Source: Muribaculaceae bacterium (lineage in GTDB: Bacteria; Bacteroidota; Bacteroidia; Bacteroidales; Muribaculaceae). From it: a stretch of DNA of 64,000 nt. The notes under the pieces are model-generated. The model was given only the letters and a program-made list of their open reading frames with translations. It had not been told where the DNA came from and did not search any database. Position numbers and translations under genes: made by a program. Below are positions 7,886 through 20,583 of this stretch, in pieces (the stretch's first letter is position 1; each line of letters opens with the position of its first letter). The DNA is taken from NCBI GenBank assembly GCA_029055345.1, contig JAIDDJ010000032.1, positions 86,696 through 150,695 on the forward strand, read 5' to 3'.

Positions 7886-10800
7886 CATCCAAAAGAATTT
7901 TCGCCGAGAAACGCCCCGAATTCAGGGTGGAGGCAGAAAGCCTCAGGCGTGAGCTTAACTCCGCACTCGGCCTCGATATAACTTCTCTCCGTCTGGTTTG
8001 CGTTTACGACCTGTTCGGATTTTCCGACGAACTTCTCGATAAAACCCGTTATGGAGTTTTCGGAGAGACCGTGACCGACACCGTAACCGACACTCTTGAC
8101 TACGCCGGCCACCCGTATCTGGCCATTGAAGCTCTACCCGGTCAATTCGACCAGCGCGCCTCCGCGGCCCGAGAGTGTGTTCGGCTCGTTGACCCGGAAG
8201 CCGATGTCGAGATTCTTTCTGCGAAACTGTATGTTTTTGATGATAGCGTGACTCCGGAGCAAATGGAACGTATTGCCCGCTATCTCATCAATGCTGTGGA
8301 GTCGAGAGAAAAAAACATGGATATCCTCGCTTTGCCCGAAAGAGCCCATGCCCTTCCTGTGGAAACACTTGCCGGGTTTCGCGATATAACTGCTCTTGAC
8401 GCTCCTGAATTTGTGAAAAACATGGGCCTGGCGATGAATGCCGATGACTTAATGGAAGTGGTCAGATATTTTACCGCCGAGGGCAGGGACCCCAATGAGA
8501 CGGAACTCCGCATACTTGATACATATTGGAGCGACCATTGCCGACACACCACGTTCACTTCACGAATCACGGATATTGATGTGGAGGAATCCTTCATTGC
8601 CCCCGACATTCGCGAGACCCTTGGCCTTTGGAATAAGATGCGTGCCGAATTAGGACGCGGTGAAAAGCCTTTGTGCCTTATGGATCTCGCCACTATCGGC
8701 GCCCGATGGCTTCGCGCCAACGGAAAACTCGATGACCTCGAGCAAAGTGAGGAGAACAATGCATGCAGTATTTATGTAGATGTAGATGTGGATGGAAAGC
8801 CTGAAAAATGGCTGCTTCAATTCAAGAATGAGACTCATAATCATCCTACTGAAATCGAGCCTTTCGGAGGCGCATCCACATGTCTGGGAGGAGCCATCCG
8901 CGACCCGCTGAGCGGGCGCAGCTATGTATACCAGGCAATGCGCGTGACCGGTGCCGGTGATATATATAAACCTGTCAGCGAAACATTACCCGGGAAACTG
9001 CCACAGCGAGTTATTTCGCGTGGAGCGGCCCAAGGTTATTCTTCGTATGGAAACCAGATAGGTCTGGCTACAACCCATGTACGGGAGATTTATCATCCCG
9101 GATACGTAGCAAAACGCCTTGAAGTCGGCGCCGTGGCCGGTGCTGTCCGCGCTGCTGATGTCCGCCGTGAGCGACCCGTTCCCGGAGACGTAGTCCTTAT
9201 GTTCGGAGGTCGAACAGGACGCGATGGTATCGGCGGAGCAACCGGATCGTCGAAGGAACATACCGAAACATCGCTCGAAATGTGCGGCTCGGAGGTCCAG
9301 AAAGGTAACGCCCCCGAGGAAAGGAAACTTTCCCGCCTTTTCCGACGCCCGGAAGTAACCCGCTTGATTAAAAAATCCAACGATTTTGGAGCCGGAGGTG
9401 TCAGCGTCGCTATTGGAGAACTGACTGACGGCCTTGACATATATCTTGACCGCGTCACTACCAAATATGACGGTCTGAATGCAACTGAACTCGCAATTTC
9501 CGAGAGTCAGGAACGCATGTCGGCTGTTGTTGAGGCTAAGGATATGACGGAATTCATGAAATACTGCCACGAAGAGAACATCGAAGTGCGCCACGTTGCC
9601 GATGTTACCGATTCGGGCCGCATGCGTCTTTTCCGTAACGGTCAACTTGTCGCTGATCTTAAACGAGAATTCATTGATTCCGCCGGGGCTCCCCATTTCG
9701 CAAAGGTAAGGGTGCAGGCGGTTGAAGAGAAAAATCCTTTTGAACGTGAAATCTCCGGTGAAAGCTTCGACGAAAAGTTCATCAATAATCTGCTTGATCC
9801 GAATGTCACATCCCAGCGTGGACTTATCGAGATGTTCGACTCTACAATAGGCGCATCAACGGTGCTGATGCCGTTTGGAGGGGCTACGAACGGAACCGAG
9901 ACTCAGGTCAGCGTTCAGAAATTCCCTGTTGGCCCGCACTTCACCAACACCGCGAGCATGATGGCTTGGGGTTTCAATCCTTTCATCTCAAGCTGGAGCC
10001 CTTATCACGGAGCGGCATATGCGGTTGTAGACGCGATAGCAAAATCAGTGGCGGCCGGCGCCGATTTTAACCGCCTCCGTTTCTCTTATCAGGAATACTT
10101 CGAACGTATGAGTTCGGACAAGGCATGGGGTAAACCCATGGCGGCTCTCCTCGGCACTCTTAGAATGCAGAAAGAATTCGGTCTGGGCTCGATCGGCGGT
10201 AAGGACTCCATGAGCGGCACATTCGGAGAATATAATGTTCCTCCGACATTGATAGCCTTCAGCGCAGGTCCGGTTGACGCACGCGACGTAATCAGCCCCG
10301 AATTCAAGACTGCCGGCCATGGTCTGTTCATGATTCACCATACTCCTCTGCCCACACATATGCCGGATAGCGCCTCGCTGATGGATTCCTACAATGCCCT
10401 CCACCGGGAAATTAAGGATGGGAACGTGGTCAGCGCTTATGCCATTGGTTTGGGAGGCCTGGCGGAAGCCCTCGTGAAAATGTCGCTCGGCAACCTCATC
10501 GGCGCAGATGTGTCTTATGATGAGAAGAAAATTTTTGACTCCGCATATGGCTCCATAATAATTGAAGCCAAGACTCCGGTGGAAATCCCGGGCGCAGAGT
10601 TCATAGGCTCAACAGTCTCTGAGCCCAAAATCATGATAAATCATCATTCTTTCCCGATTGAATTGCTTGCGGATAAAGTTCGCGAACGCTTCATAGAGAT
10701 TTATCCGGACGCAACCGCTATTACAGGAGAAGTTCCGGATGCCGACTGCACGCGGAAGGCTCCCGTATATCCGGGCGAGCCGGTGGAGACGCCGGTCGTA

Positions 10801-11589
10801 TACTTACCGGTATTCCCGGGGACCAACTGTGATTACGATATGGAGGCGGCCTTCACGGCTGCCGGTGCCGAAGTGCGTATGAGCGTGCTCCGGAATCTTT
10901 CAGCTGTTGACATCAACGACTCTTGCCGAGAAATGGCAGATAATATCGATGCCTGTCATATCTTCGCCATCAGTGGAGGATTTTCCGCAGCGGATGAACC
11001 AGACGGTTCGGGAAAATTCATTGCCACCGTACTGCTCAACGCCGATGTGCGTGCAGCTATTGAACGACTACAGGCTCGTGGCGGCTTGATTCTCGGTATA
11101 TGCAATGGTTTCCAAGCACTTGTGAAGTCTGGTCTGCTGCCATTCGGTAAAATCGGCGAAGTCACCCCCGATTCCCCGACTCTTTTCCGCAACGATATCA
11201 ACCGCCACATATCGCAGATAGCCGTCACCCGCGTAGGCACCACTGCCTCCCCGTGGCTTGACTCTTTCCAAGTCGGCGAACTCCATTCGATCGCCATGTC
11301 TCATGGCGAAGGAAAGTTTGTGGCTGATGCCGATATGGCGGCTCGGTTAATGGAGAATGGTCAGATCGCATTCCAATATGCCGACCCCGTCTCAGGACAT
11401 GCCACTATGGATTCTCCTGCCAATCCCAACGGTTCAACTCTGGCTATTGAAGGCATCATTTCTCCCGATGGCCTTATACTCGGCAAAATGGGACATTCCG
11501 AACGCTTCCGCGAAGGCCTGCTCAAAAATGTGGCCGGGAATAAGCAACAGGATATTTTCGGAAATGCTGTCAGATACTTCCGCAAATAA
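7882..11589 (+). CDS. purL: Phosphoribosylformylglycinamidine synthase, large fused form
   Basis: 1235 aa. ATP- and glutamine-dependent conversion of FGAR to FGAM. It is the single-chain form: an N-terminal PurS-like region, two PurM-like ATPase halves (DTYWSDHCRHTTF, NETHNHPTEIEPFGGA, then SKEHTETSLEMCG) and a C-terminal class I glutaminase starting around VYLPVFPGTNCDYD. The glutaminase nucleophile is Cys1074 in LGICNGFQAL, with SHGEGKF near the end. The length is slightly below the roughly 1,300 aa of enterobacterial PurL. Overlaps purE; 105 bp separate it from purM. Confidence 0.96.
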   Translation: MTSKRIFAEKRPEFRVEAESLRRELNSALGLDITSLRLVCVYDLFGFSDELLDKTRYGVFGETVTDTVTDTLDYAGHPYLAIEALPGQFDQRASAARECVRLVDPEADVEILSAKLYVFDDSVTPEQMERIARYLINAVESREKNMDILALPERAHALPVETLAGFRDITALDAPEFVKNMGLAMNADDLMEVVRYFTAEGRDPNETELRILDTYWSDHCRHTTFTSRITDIDVEESFIAPDIRETLGLWNKMRAELGRGEKPLCLMDLATIGARWLRANGKLDDLEQSEENNACSIYVDVDVDGKPEKWLLQFKNETHNHPTEIEPFGGASTCLGGAIRDPLSGRSYVYQAMRVTGAGDIYKPVSETLPGKLPQRVISRGAAQGYSSYGNQIGLATTHVREIYHPGYVAKRLEVGAVAGAVRAADVRRERPVPGDVVLMFGGRTGRDGIGGATGSSKEHTETSLEMCGSEVQKGNAPEERKLSRLFRRPEVTRLIKKSNDFGAGGVSVAIGELTDGLDIYLDRVTTKYDGLNATELAISESQERMSAVVEAKDMTEFMKYCHEENIEVRHVADVTDSGRMRLFRNGQLVADLKREFIDSAGAPHFAKVRVQAVEEKNPFEREISGESFDEKFINNLLDPNVTSQRGLIEMFDSTIGASTVLMPFGGATNGTETQVSVQKFPVGPHFTNTASMMAWGFNPFISSWSPYHGAAYAVVDAIAKSVAAGADFNRLRFSYQEYFERMSSDKAWGKPMAALLGTLRMQKEFGLGSIGGKDSMSGTFGEYNVPPTLIAFSAGPVDARDVISPEFKTAGHGLFMIHHTPLPTHMPDSASLMDSYNALHREIKDGNVVSAYAIGLGGLAEALVKMSLGNLIGADVSYDEKKIFDSAYGSIIIEAKTPVEIPGAEFIGSTVSEPKIMINHHSFPIELLADKVRERFIEIYPDATAITGEVPDADCTRKAPVYPGEPVETPVVYLPVFPGTNCDYDMEAAFTAAGAEVRMSVLRNLSAVDINDSCREMADNIDACHIFAISGGFSAADEPDGSGKFIATVLLNADVRAAIERLQARGGLILGICNGFQALVKSGLLPFGKIGEVTPDSPTLFRNDINRHISQIAVTRVGTTASPWLDSFQVGELHSIAMSHGEGKFVADADMAARLMENGQIAFQYADPVSGHATMDSPANPNGSTLAIEGIISPDGLILGKMGHSERFREGLLKNVAGNKQQDIFGNAVRYFRK

Positions 11590-11694
11590 TTCATCTTCGC
11601 CTTCATTGAATGTTGAACGTGAGTTATTCAACGAGAAGAAAATATATAAATTGCGAATTTTTAATTGCTTAGAAAAAATTAACGTCATAAAGCA

Positions 11695-12720
11695 ATGGCA
11701 AAAAGTTATGAGGCTTCCGGGGTGAACCTTGAAGCAGGATATGAAGTAGTAAGCCGCATTAAAAAGCATGTGACATCGACAAAACGCCCCGGTTGCATGG
11801 GAGGCATAGGAGCCTTCGGCGGTATGTTTGACCTTGGCTCCCTTGGTTATCGTCACCCGATATTGGTGAGCGGGACCGATGGTGTGGGCACCAAGCTCAA
11901 GATTGCATTCGAGCTTGACAAGCACGATACTATCGGTATCGATGCAGTTGCAATGTGCGTCAACGATGTTCTGGCACAAGGCGCCGAACCGCTCCTCTTC
12001 CTCGACTATGTGGCCGTCGGCCATAACCGTCCGGAAATAGTGGAAGCGATAGTATCGGGCGTGGCCGAAGGCTGCCGCCAGGCAGGCTGCGCCCTTGTCG
12101 GTGGCGAAACCGCCGAGATGCCAGGCATGTATGCTCCCGAGGATTATGACATCGCCGGATTTACGGTCGGCGCAGTGGAAAGGGATAATCTTATCGATGG
12201 CTCGAAGGTTGCGGCCGGAGATGTTCTTATAGGGTTGCCCTCTACCGGTGTCCATTCCAACGGCTTCTCGCTCGTCAGGAAAATTGTGAAGGATGCAGGA
12301 CTTGACCTCAATAAGAAATATCCGGAGACCGGAGACTCTACTCTCGGAGAGATGCTGCTTACTCCGACCAAGATATATGTCCGCCCCGTACTCGAACTTA
12401 TGAAGAAAGTGGATGTCCATGGTGTGGCACACATTACCGGAGGCGGTTTCGATGAAAACATACCGCGCATTCTGGGTGAAGGTTTGGGAGTCGAGATCAA
12501 AGATGGCTCATGGAAGATTCTTCCCGTGTTTGAACTCCTTCGCAAATATGGTAATCTGCCACGCCGCGAAATGTTCAATATCTTCAACATGGGTATCGGC
12601 ATGGTTATAGCCGTGGCTCCTGAGAACGCCGCAGCGACTATCGAGTCTCTGCGTGGATCCGGAATTGAGGCTGTAGAGATTGGAAAAGTAGTTAATGGTG
12701 ACGGTGTGAAATTAATCTGA
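11695..12720 (+). CDS. purM: Phosphoribosylformylglycinamidine cyclo-ligase (AIR synthetase)
   Basis: 341 aa, cyclises FGAM to AIR with ATP. Family hallmarks: [51 protein letters not shown] and [13 protein letters not shown]. Length is normal. A 105-bp gap follows purL and holds only a small hairpin (GTTGAA/TTCAAC) and AT-rich sequence; I see no strong promoter or terminator there. The product feeds the PurE step, so consecutive pathway enzymes sit together. Confidence 0.95.
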   Translation: MAKSYEASGVNLEAGYEVVSRIKKHVTSTKRPGCMGGIGAFGGMFDLGSLGYRHPILVSGTDGVGTKLKIAFELDKHDTIGIDAVAMCVNDVLAQGAEPLLFLDYVAVGHNRPEIVEAIVSGVAEGCRQAGCALVGGETAEMPGMYAPEDYDIAGFTVGAVERDNLIDGSKVAAGDVLIGLPSTGVHSNGFSLVRKIVKDAGLDLNKKYPETGDSTLGEMLLTPTKIYVRPVLELMKKVDVHGVAHITGGGFDENIPRILGEGLGVEIKDGSWKILPVFELLRKYGNLPRREMFNIFNMGIGMVIAVAPENAAATIESLRGSGIEAVEIGKVVNGDGVKLI

Positions 12721-12762
12721 CCGTGAGCCACCAAATAATAAAAGTAGAATCAAATCCATATA

Positions 12763-14292
12763 ATGAAGGCATTAATAAGCGTAAGCGATAAAAACGGCGT
12801 GGTGGAATTCGCCAAAGCATTGAAAGAATTAGGGTGGGAAATCATCGCTACCGGTGGCACGAAAAAACTCCTGATAGAGAGTGGCCTTGAAGTGACCGGT
12901 ATCAGTGAAATCACAGGATTCCCTGAAATATGCGGGGGACGTGTCAAGACGTTACACCCCAAAGTTCATGGAGCGCTGCTGGGGCGTCGTGACGTGGAGA
13001 GCGATATGGCCCAGCTCGCCGAGAACGGAATCGGACTCATCGACCTCGTTTGTGTCAACCTTTATCCTTTTGAAGCCACTGTGGCAAAACCAGACGTGAC
13101 ACTCGAGGACGCTATCGAACATATCGATATAGGGGGACCTTCAATGCTCCGGTCTGCGGCTAAAAACTGTAAAAGCGTAACCGTGGTGTGCGAACCTCAG
13201 GACTATGCTAAAGTCATTGATGAAATTCGCGCTCATGGCAATACCACGGAGCAGACTCGTCTTCGTCTTTCAGCAAAAGCATACACCCACACCGCGCTTT
13301 ATGACAGCCACATCGCCGAATATATGCGTCGGGTTGCAGGGTTGCCGGAGAAATTGTTTCTCGCTTTCGATGAAGTTCAGGCCCTCAGGTACGGGGAGAA
13401 TCCGCACCAGCAGGCAAAATTCTATCGCACCGATAAGGAGTATTCCTATAGCGTCGCTACTGCACGCCAACTTCAGGGAAAAGAGCTCTCCTACAATAAT
13501 ATCCAGGATGCCAATGCGGCTTTGGAGATTGTCAGCGAATTTGAGGCTCCTTTCTGTGTAGGTCTCAAGCATATGAATCCTTGCGGAGCTGCCGTTGGAG
13601 CGGATGTGCTCGATGCCTGGACTCGCGCTTATGAAGCCGACAAGGTAAGCATTTACGGCGGTATCGTGGCGTTCAATCGCCCTGTTACAGGTGAGGTTGC
13701 GCTGCAGATGAAGCCTATTTTCCTTGAAATAGTAATGGCTCCGGAATTCACTCCTGAAGCTATGGAAGTGTTTTCGAAGAAAAAGAATCTGCGCGTGCTT
13801 GAAGTTAAAATGGACGTGCGCGGAGAAAAGCGTCCGGCATATGTCGGCGTAACCGGAGGTATGCTCGTGCAGGATGCAGACACTGAATGCGTTGAAATCA
13901 CGGAAGCTATGTGTGTCACCGAACGCAAGCCGGATGCTCGCGAACTCGCTGATATGGACTTCGGCTGGAAAATAGTGAAACACGTTAAATCTAATGCCAT
14001 TGTCGTGGTCAAGGACGGCGCTACACTCGGAGTCGGTGCCGGACAGATGAATCGTGTGGGCTCGGCCACTATCGCCCTTGAGGAAGCTAAGGCGGCCGGA
14101 GCAACAGAAGGGCTCGTGCTTTGCTCAGATGGATTCCTGCCTTTTGACGATACTGTGGAGCAGGCTTCACGCTATGGAGTCTCTGCAATTGTGCAGCCGG
14201 GCGGAAGTATCCGCGATGAGGATTCGATTAAGAAAGCAAATGAAAAGGGCATCACGATGCTCTTCACCGGAATGCGTCATTTCAAACACTAA
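12763..14292 (+). CDS. purH: Bifunctional AICAR transformylase / IMP cyclohydrolase
   Basis: 509 aa catalysing the last two steps to IMP. The N-terminal MGS-like IMP cyclohydrolase domain (about 1-190) shows ISVSDKNGVVEFAKAL, ATGGTKKLL and CGGRVKTLHPKVHGALL. The AICAR transformylase domain follows, with LRYGENPHQQA, KHMNPCGAAVG and SDGFLPFDD. It needs 10-formyl-THF, which FolD, three genes downstream, can supply. Stop and purD start overlap in TAATG. Confidence 0.96.
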   Translation: MKALISVSDKNGVVEFAKALKELGWEIIATGGTKKLLIESGLEVTGISEITGFPEICGGRVKTLHPKVHGALLGRRDVESDMAQLAENGIGLIDLVCVNLYPFEATVAKPDVTLEDAIEHIDIGGPSMLRSAAKNCKSVTVVCEPQDYAKVIDEIRAHGNTTEQTRLRLSAKAYTHTALYDSHIAEYMRRVAGLPEKLFLAFDEVQALRYGENPHQQAKFYRTDKEYSYSVATARQLQGKELSYNNIQDANAALEIVSEFEAPFCVGLKHMNPCGAAVGADVLDAWTRAYEADKVSIYGGIVAFNRPVTGEVALQMKPIFLEIVMAPEFTPEAMEVFSKKKNLRVLEVKMDVRGEKRPAYVGVTGGMLVQDADTECVEITEAMCVTERKPDARELADMDFGWKIVKHVKSNAIVVVKDGATLGVGAGQMNRVGSATIALEEAKAAGATEGLVLCSDGFLPFDDTVEQASRYGVSAIVQPGGSIRDEDSIKKANEKGITMLFTGMRHFKH

Positions 14293-15539
14293 TGAAGATG
14301 TCAAAGAAAGTTCTTGTAATCGGTGGCGGGGGCCGTTGTCATGCTATGGTCGACAGCCTGTCGCGCTCGCCCCACGTTTCAAAAATATTTTGTGCTCCCG
14401 GGAATGGAGGAATTTCCGCACAGGCTGAATGCGTGCCTATTCCCGTATCAGACATTGACGGCCTTCTTGAATTTGCTAAATCAGAGGGCATAGATCTGAC
14501 CATTGTCGGCCCGGAGGCATCTTTGGCTCTCGGAATCGTGGATACTTTCCGCAAAGCCGGATTGAAGATTTTCGGCCCTACGAAAGCCGCTGCTAAAATC
14601 GAAAGCTCCAAGGAATATGCAAAAGACCTGATGGCGCGCCATGGCGTGCCTACAGCCGCTTACCGCACTTTTGACAATTTCGATGAGGCACTTGCATACG
14701 TTAAGGCAGGTCCCATTCCGGTAGTAATCAAATATGACGGTCTGGCAGCCGGAAAAGGCGTTGTAGTGGCCCTTACACTTAAGGAAGCCGAGGATGCGCT
14801 CAAGGATATGCTGCTTAACGAAGCGTTCGGCAAAGGACGTGTGGTTATCGAGGAATTCCTTGACGGACCCGAATTTTCTTTCATGTGTCTGGTCAACGGT
14901 CGCAAACTCTATCCTCTGGCCATCGCGCGCGACCACAAGCGGGCATATAACCATGATATGGGCCCCAATACCGGTGGTATGGGAGCCTTTTCGCCTGTGC
15001 CTTTTGTTACTGAGGAAATAAAGAATCGCGCCCTGGAAACTATCCTGCAGCCCGTGGCGGATGCCATGGTCGATGAAGGAGTGCCCTTCACTGGCGTCCT
15101 TTATGGTGGCCTTATTCTTCATAAAGGCGAACCTAAAGTTATTGAATTCAATGCCCGGTTCGGCGACCCTGAAACGGAAGTGGTGCTTCCACGACTCAAA
15201 AGTGACCTCTACGAACTCATTGATGCCGCTGTGGAGGGGAAGGAGTTTAACCCCGAATGGCGTCCGGAGACTGTGCTCGGAGTGGTGATGGCTGCAAAGG
15301 GATATCCCGGCAAATATGAGAAGGGACACGTGATTCATGGTCTCGACAAAGTGTCTAATAAAGTCTATCATATGGGCACTTCCATCCGTGATGGAAAGAC
15401 ACTCAGTGTCGGAGGTCGCGTGCTGATGGTTCTTGGTGAAGGGAATGACCTTGCCGAGGCTCAGAAATCAGCCTATACTGATGTGATAAAAATCGATTGT
15501 GACGGACTTTTCAACCGTAACGATATCGGCAACCTTTAA
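14292..15539 (+). CDS. purD: Phosphoribosylamine-glycine ligase
   Basis: 415 aa ATP-grasp enzyme making GAR from phosphoribosylamine and glycine. Seen: VLVIGGGGRCHAM (the family usually has a GGREHA-like loop here), VVIKYDGLAAGKGV, GPEFSFMCLVNG, DMGPNTGGMGAFSPVP and FNARFGDPETEVVLPRL. An in-frame ATG at 14298 is an equally possible start; the first ATG is preferred for coupling to purH. PurF, which makes its substrate, is not in the window. Confidence 0.94.
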   Translation: MKMSKKVLVIGGGGRCHAMVDSLSRSPHVSKIFCAPGNGGISAQAECVPIPVSDIDGLLEFAKSEGIDLTIVGPEASLALGIVDTFRKAGLKIFGPTKAAAKIESSKEYAKDLMARHGVPTAAYRTFDNFDEALAYVKAGPIPVVIKYDGLAAGKGVVVALTLKEAEDALKDMLLNEAFGKGRVVIEEFLDGPEFSFMCLVNGRKLYPLAIARDHKRAYNHDMGPNTGGMGAFSPVPFVTEEIKNRALETILQPVADAMVDEGVPFTGVLYGGLILHKGEPKVIEFNARFGDPETEVVLPRLKSDLYELIDAAVEGKEFNPEWRPETVLGVVMAAKGYPGKYEKGHVIHGLDKVSNKVYHMGTSIRDGKTLSVGGRVLMVLGEGNDLAEAQKSAYTDVIKIDCDGLFNRNDIGNL

Positions 15540-15562
15540 AACCGGTGTGAAAACTATTTCTT

Positions 15563-16432
15563 ATGGCAGAAGCAACAATAATCAGTGGCAAAGATCTCGC
15601 CCGTAAAATCAAGGAAGATATTGCGGCTCGCGTTCCGGCTCTCGTGGAAAAATATGGACGCGCCCCTCATCTGGCAGTAATACTCGTAGGAGAGGATCCG
15701 GCCAGTCAGTCATATGTAAAATCCAAAGGCAAGGATGCCGAGCAGGTCGGCTTCAAGAGCACGACCATCCGGCTTCCCGAAGAGACAAGCGAAGAGAAAC
15801 TTCTCGATATAATAGCCGGCCTTAACGCTGATGATGATGTAGACGGCATTCTCGTGCAGCTCCCGGTGCCCGCGCATATTGATGAAGACCGCGTGATTGA
15901 GGCTATTTCTCATGAAAAGGATGTCGATGGCTTCCATCCGGCCAATGTGGCCGCTCTTTGGCAGAAAAGACCTTGCGCGTATCCCTGCACGCCCAAGGGT
16001 GTTATCAGGATGCTCGATGAGGCCGGCGTGGATATCCAGGGTAAACGCGCCGTGGTGATTGGCCGCAGCAATATTGTCGGTCTTCCCATGGCAAAGATGC
16101 TTCTGGACCGCAATGCAACTGTGACAGTAGCTCATAGCCGCACGAAAAATCTCCCCGAAGTGACACGCGAGGCGGATATTCTTGTGGCCGCTGTAGGGAA
16201 GCTGAGAATGGTGACCGCAGATATGGTCGCCCCAGGTGCTGTCGTGATTGATGTCGGTGTAAACAGAGACCCTGAAACCGGTAAACTCGCCGGCGATGTC
16301 GATTATGAGCCCGTGAGCCGCATTGCATCAGTGATTACTCCGGTTCCGGGCGGTGTCGGTCCTATGACGCGCGCTTGCCTGATGGAGAACACCCTCGAGT
16401 GCTACCTTAAGGCTATGGAAAAGCATTCTTAA
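15563..16432 (+). CDS. folD: Methylenetetrahydrofolate dehydrogenase / methenyl-THF cyclohydrolase
   Basis: 289 aa bifunctional C1 enzyme producing 10-formyl-THF. Motifs: YVKSKGKDAEQVGF with the catalytic Lys, DGILVQLPVPAHID, KDVDGFHPANVA, and the NADP-binding VVIGRSNIVGLPMAKML. The closing PGGVGPMTRACL is diagnostic. Its place inside the purine block fits supply of formyl groups to PurH. Gaps to purD (23 bp) and purB (33 bp) suggest one transcript. Confidence 0.95.
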   Translation: MAEATIISGKDLARKIKEDIAARVPALVEKYGRAPHLAVILVGEDPASQSYVKSKGKDAEQVGFKSTTIRLPEETSEEKLLDIIAGLNADDDVDGILVQLPVPAHIDEDRVIEAISHEKDVDGFHPANVAALWQKRPCAYPCTPKGVIRMLDEAGVDIQGKRAVVIGRSNIVGLPMAKMLLDRNATVTVAHSRTKNLPEVTREADILVAAVGKLRMVTADMVAPGAVVIDVGVNRDPETGKLAGDVDYEPVSRIASVITPVPGGVGPMTRACLMENTLECYLKAMEKHS

Positions 16433-16465
16433 TTAGTTTATATCAGTTACCTTCAAATATTTATT

Positions 16466-17761
16466 ATGATTGATAGATATTCCCGCCCGCAGATGCGAGC
16501 CATCTGGACAGAGGAAAATAAATTCAACGCTTATCTCAAGGTAGAGATTCTCGCCGCCGAGGCATGGCGTGAACTGGGAGTGGTTCCCCCCGAAGATATT
16601 GAAAAGCTATGGGCCAACGCCACTTTCAATATCGACAGGATAAAGGAAATAGAGCTGCAGACCCGCCATGACATTGTGGCATTCACCCGCGCCGTCAGCG
16701 AATCGCTCGGAGAAGAACGCAAATGGGTGCATTACGGTCTCACTTCGACCGATGTTGTCGATACGGCCAACGGCTATCTGCTCAAGCAGGCAAATGACAT
16801 TCTACGCGCCGATCTCTTGGAATTCACTGAAATGCTTCGGAGGCAAGCGCTTAAATATAAATATACACCCTGCATAGGCCGCACGCATGGCATTCACGCC
16901 GATATCACTTCTTTCGGATTGAAATGGGTGCTCTGGCTCGCCGAGATGCTGCGCAACATCAAGCGTTTCGATGAAGCTGCAAGAGGCGTGGAAGTCGGCA
17001 AGATTTCGGGAGCGGTCGGCAACTTCGCAAACATTCCTCCTTTCGTACAGGATTATGTGTGTGAGAAACTCGGTATTTCGAGTGCCGATGTCTCTACACA
17101 GGTTATCCAGCGCGACCGACATGCTTATTATCTCGCCACAATCGCTCTGATAGGCGCATCAATCGAACAGATGGCCACTGAAATCAGAGGTCTGCAACGG
17201 ACCGAGGTCCATGAAGTGGAAGAAGCCTTCGGTAAAGGACAGAAGGGCTCGAGCGCAATGCCTCACAAGCGTAATCCTATTGGCTCGGAAAATATGTGCG
17301 GCTGCGCCCGCGTGCTGCGCGGATACATGGCTACTGCTTATGAGAACGTGGCTCTATGGCACGAACGCGACATTTCGCATTCCGCAACCGAGAGGATAAT
17401 CCTGCCCGATGCGACCATGCTGCTCGACTATATGCTCAACCGAATGGGCAATATCCTTGGAAACCTAACTGTGTTCGAGGATAAAATGAAAGCTGACATC
17501 TATCTGACCAATGGAGTAATCTTCGCTCAGCGTGTAATGAACGCTCTGATAGCCAAAGGTTTCGCCCGTGAAAAAGCTTATGATACGGTGCAGCCGGTTG
17601 CTATGGCGGCAATGGCTCAGGGGCTTCCTTATATCGATCTGCTGCGTGAAAACCCAGTGATTAAGGAGAATCTTTCCGAAAAGGAACTCGAAGACTGCTT
17701 CACTCTCGACTATTATATGAAGAACGTGGATTACATCTTCGACCGCAACGGAATTAAATAA
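16466..17761 (+). CDS. purB: Adenylosuccinate lyase
   Basis: 431 aa fumarase/aspartase-superfamily enzyme acting twice in purine synthesis: SAICAR to AICAR, and adenylosuccinate to AMP. The signature is GSSAMPHKRNPIGSENM, with HYGLTSTDVVDTA and TRHDIVAF upstream and the conserved GRTHGIHADI carrying a catalytic His. Normal length. It precedes purA, which makes one of its substrates. Confidence 0.96.
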   Translation: MIDRYSRPQMRAIWTEENKFNAYLKVEILAAEAWRELGVVPPEDIEKLWANATFNIDRIKEIELQTRHDIVAFTRAVSESLGEERKWVHYGLTSTDVVDTANGYLLKQANDILRADLLEFTEMLRRQALKYKYTPCIGRTHGIHADITSFGLKWVLWLAEMLRNIKRFDEAARGVEVGKISGAVGNFANIPPFVQDYVCEKLGISSADVSTQVIQRDRHAYYLATIALIGASIEQMATEIRGLQRTEVHEVEEAFGKGQKGSSAMPHKRNPIGSENMCGCARVLRGYMATAYENVALWHERDISHSATERIILPDATMLLDYMLNRMGNILGNLTVFEDKMKADIYLTNGVIFAQRVMNALIAKGFAREKAYDTVQPVAMAAMAQGLPYIDLLRENPVIKENLSEKELEDCFTLDYYMKNVDYIFDRNGIK

Positions 17762-17788
17762 TTAAGAAACAACATCATACGATTCAAT

Positions 17789-20576
<2,788 letters not shown>

Positions 20577-20583
20577 GACTCTA

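Noticed and set aside
13270..13983. 237-aa antisense frame inside purH (and similar long antisense frames in purM, purD and purL)
   Set aside because: They are mirror frames of conserved coding sequence with no signal, domain or promoter.
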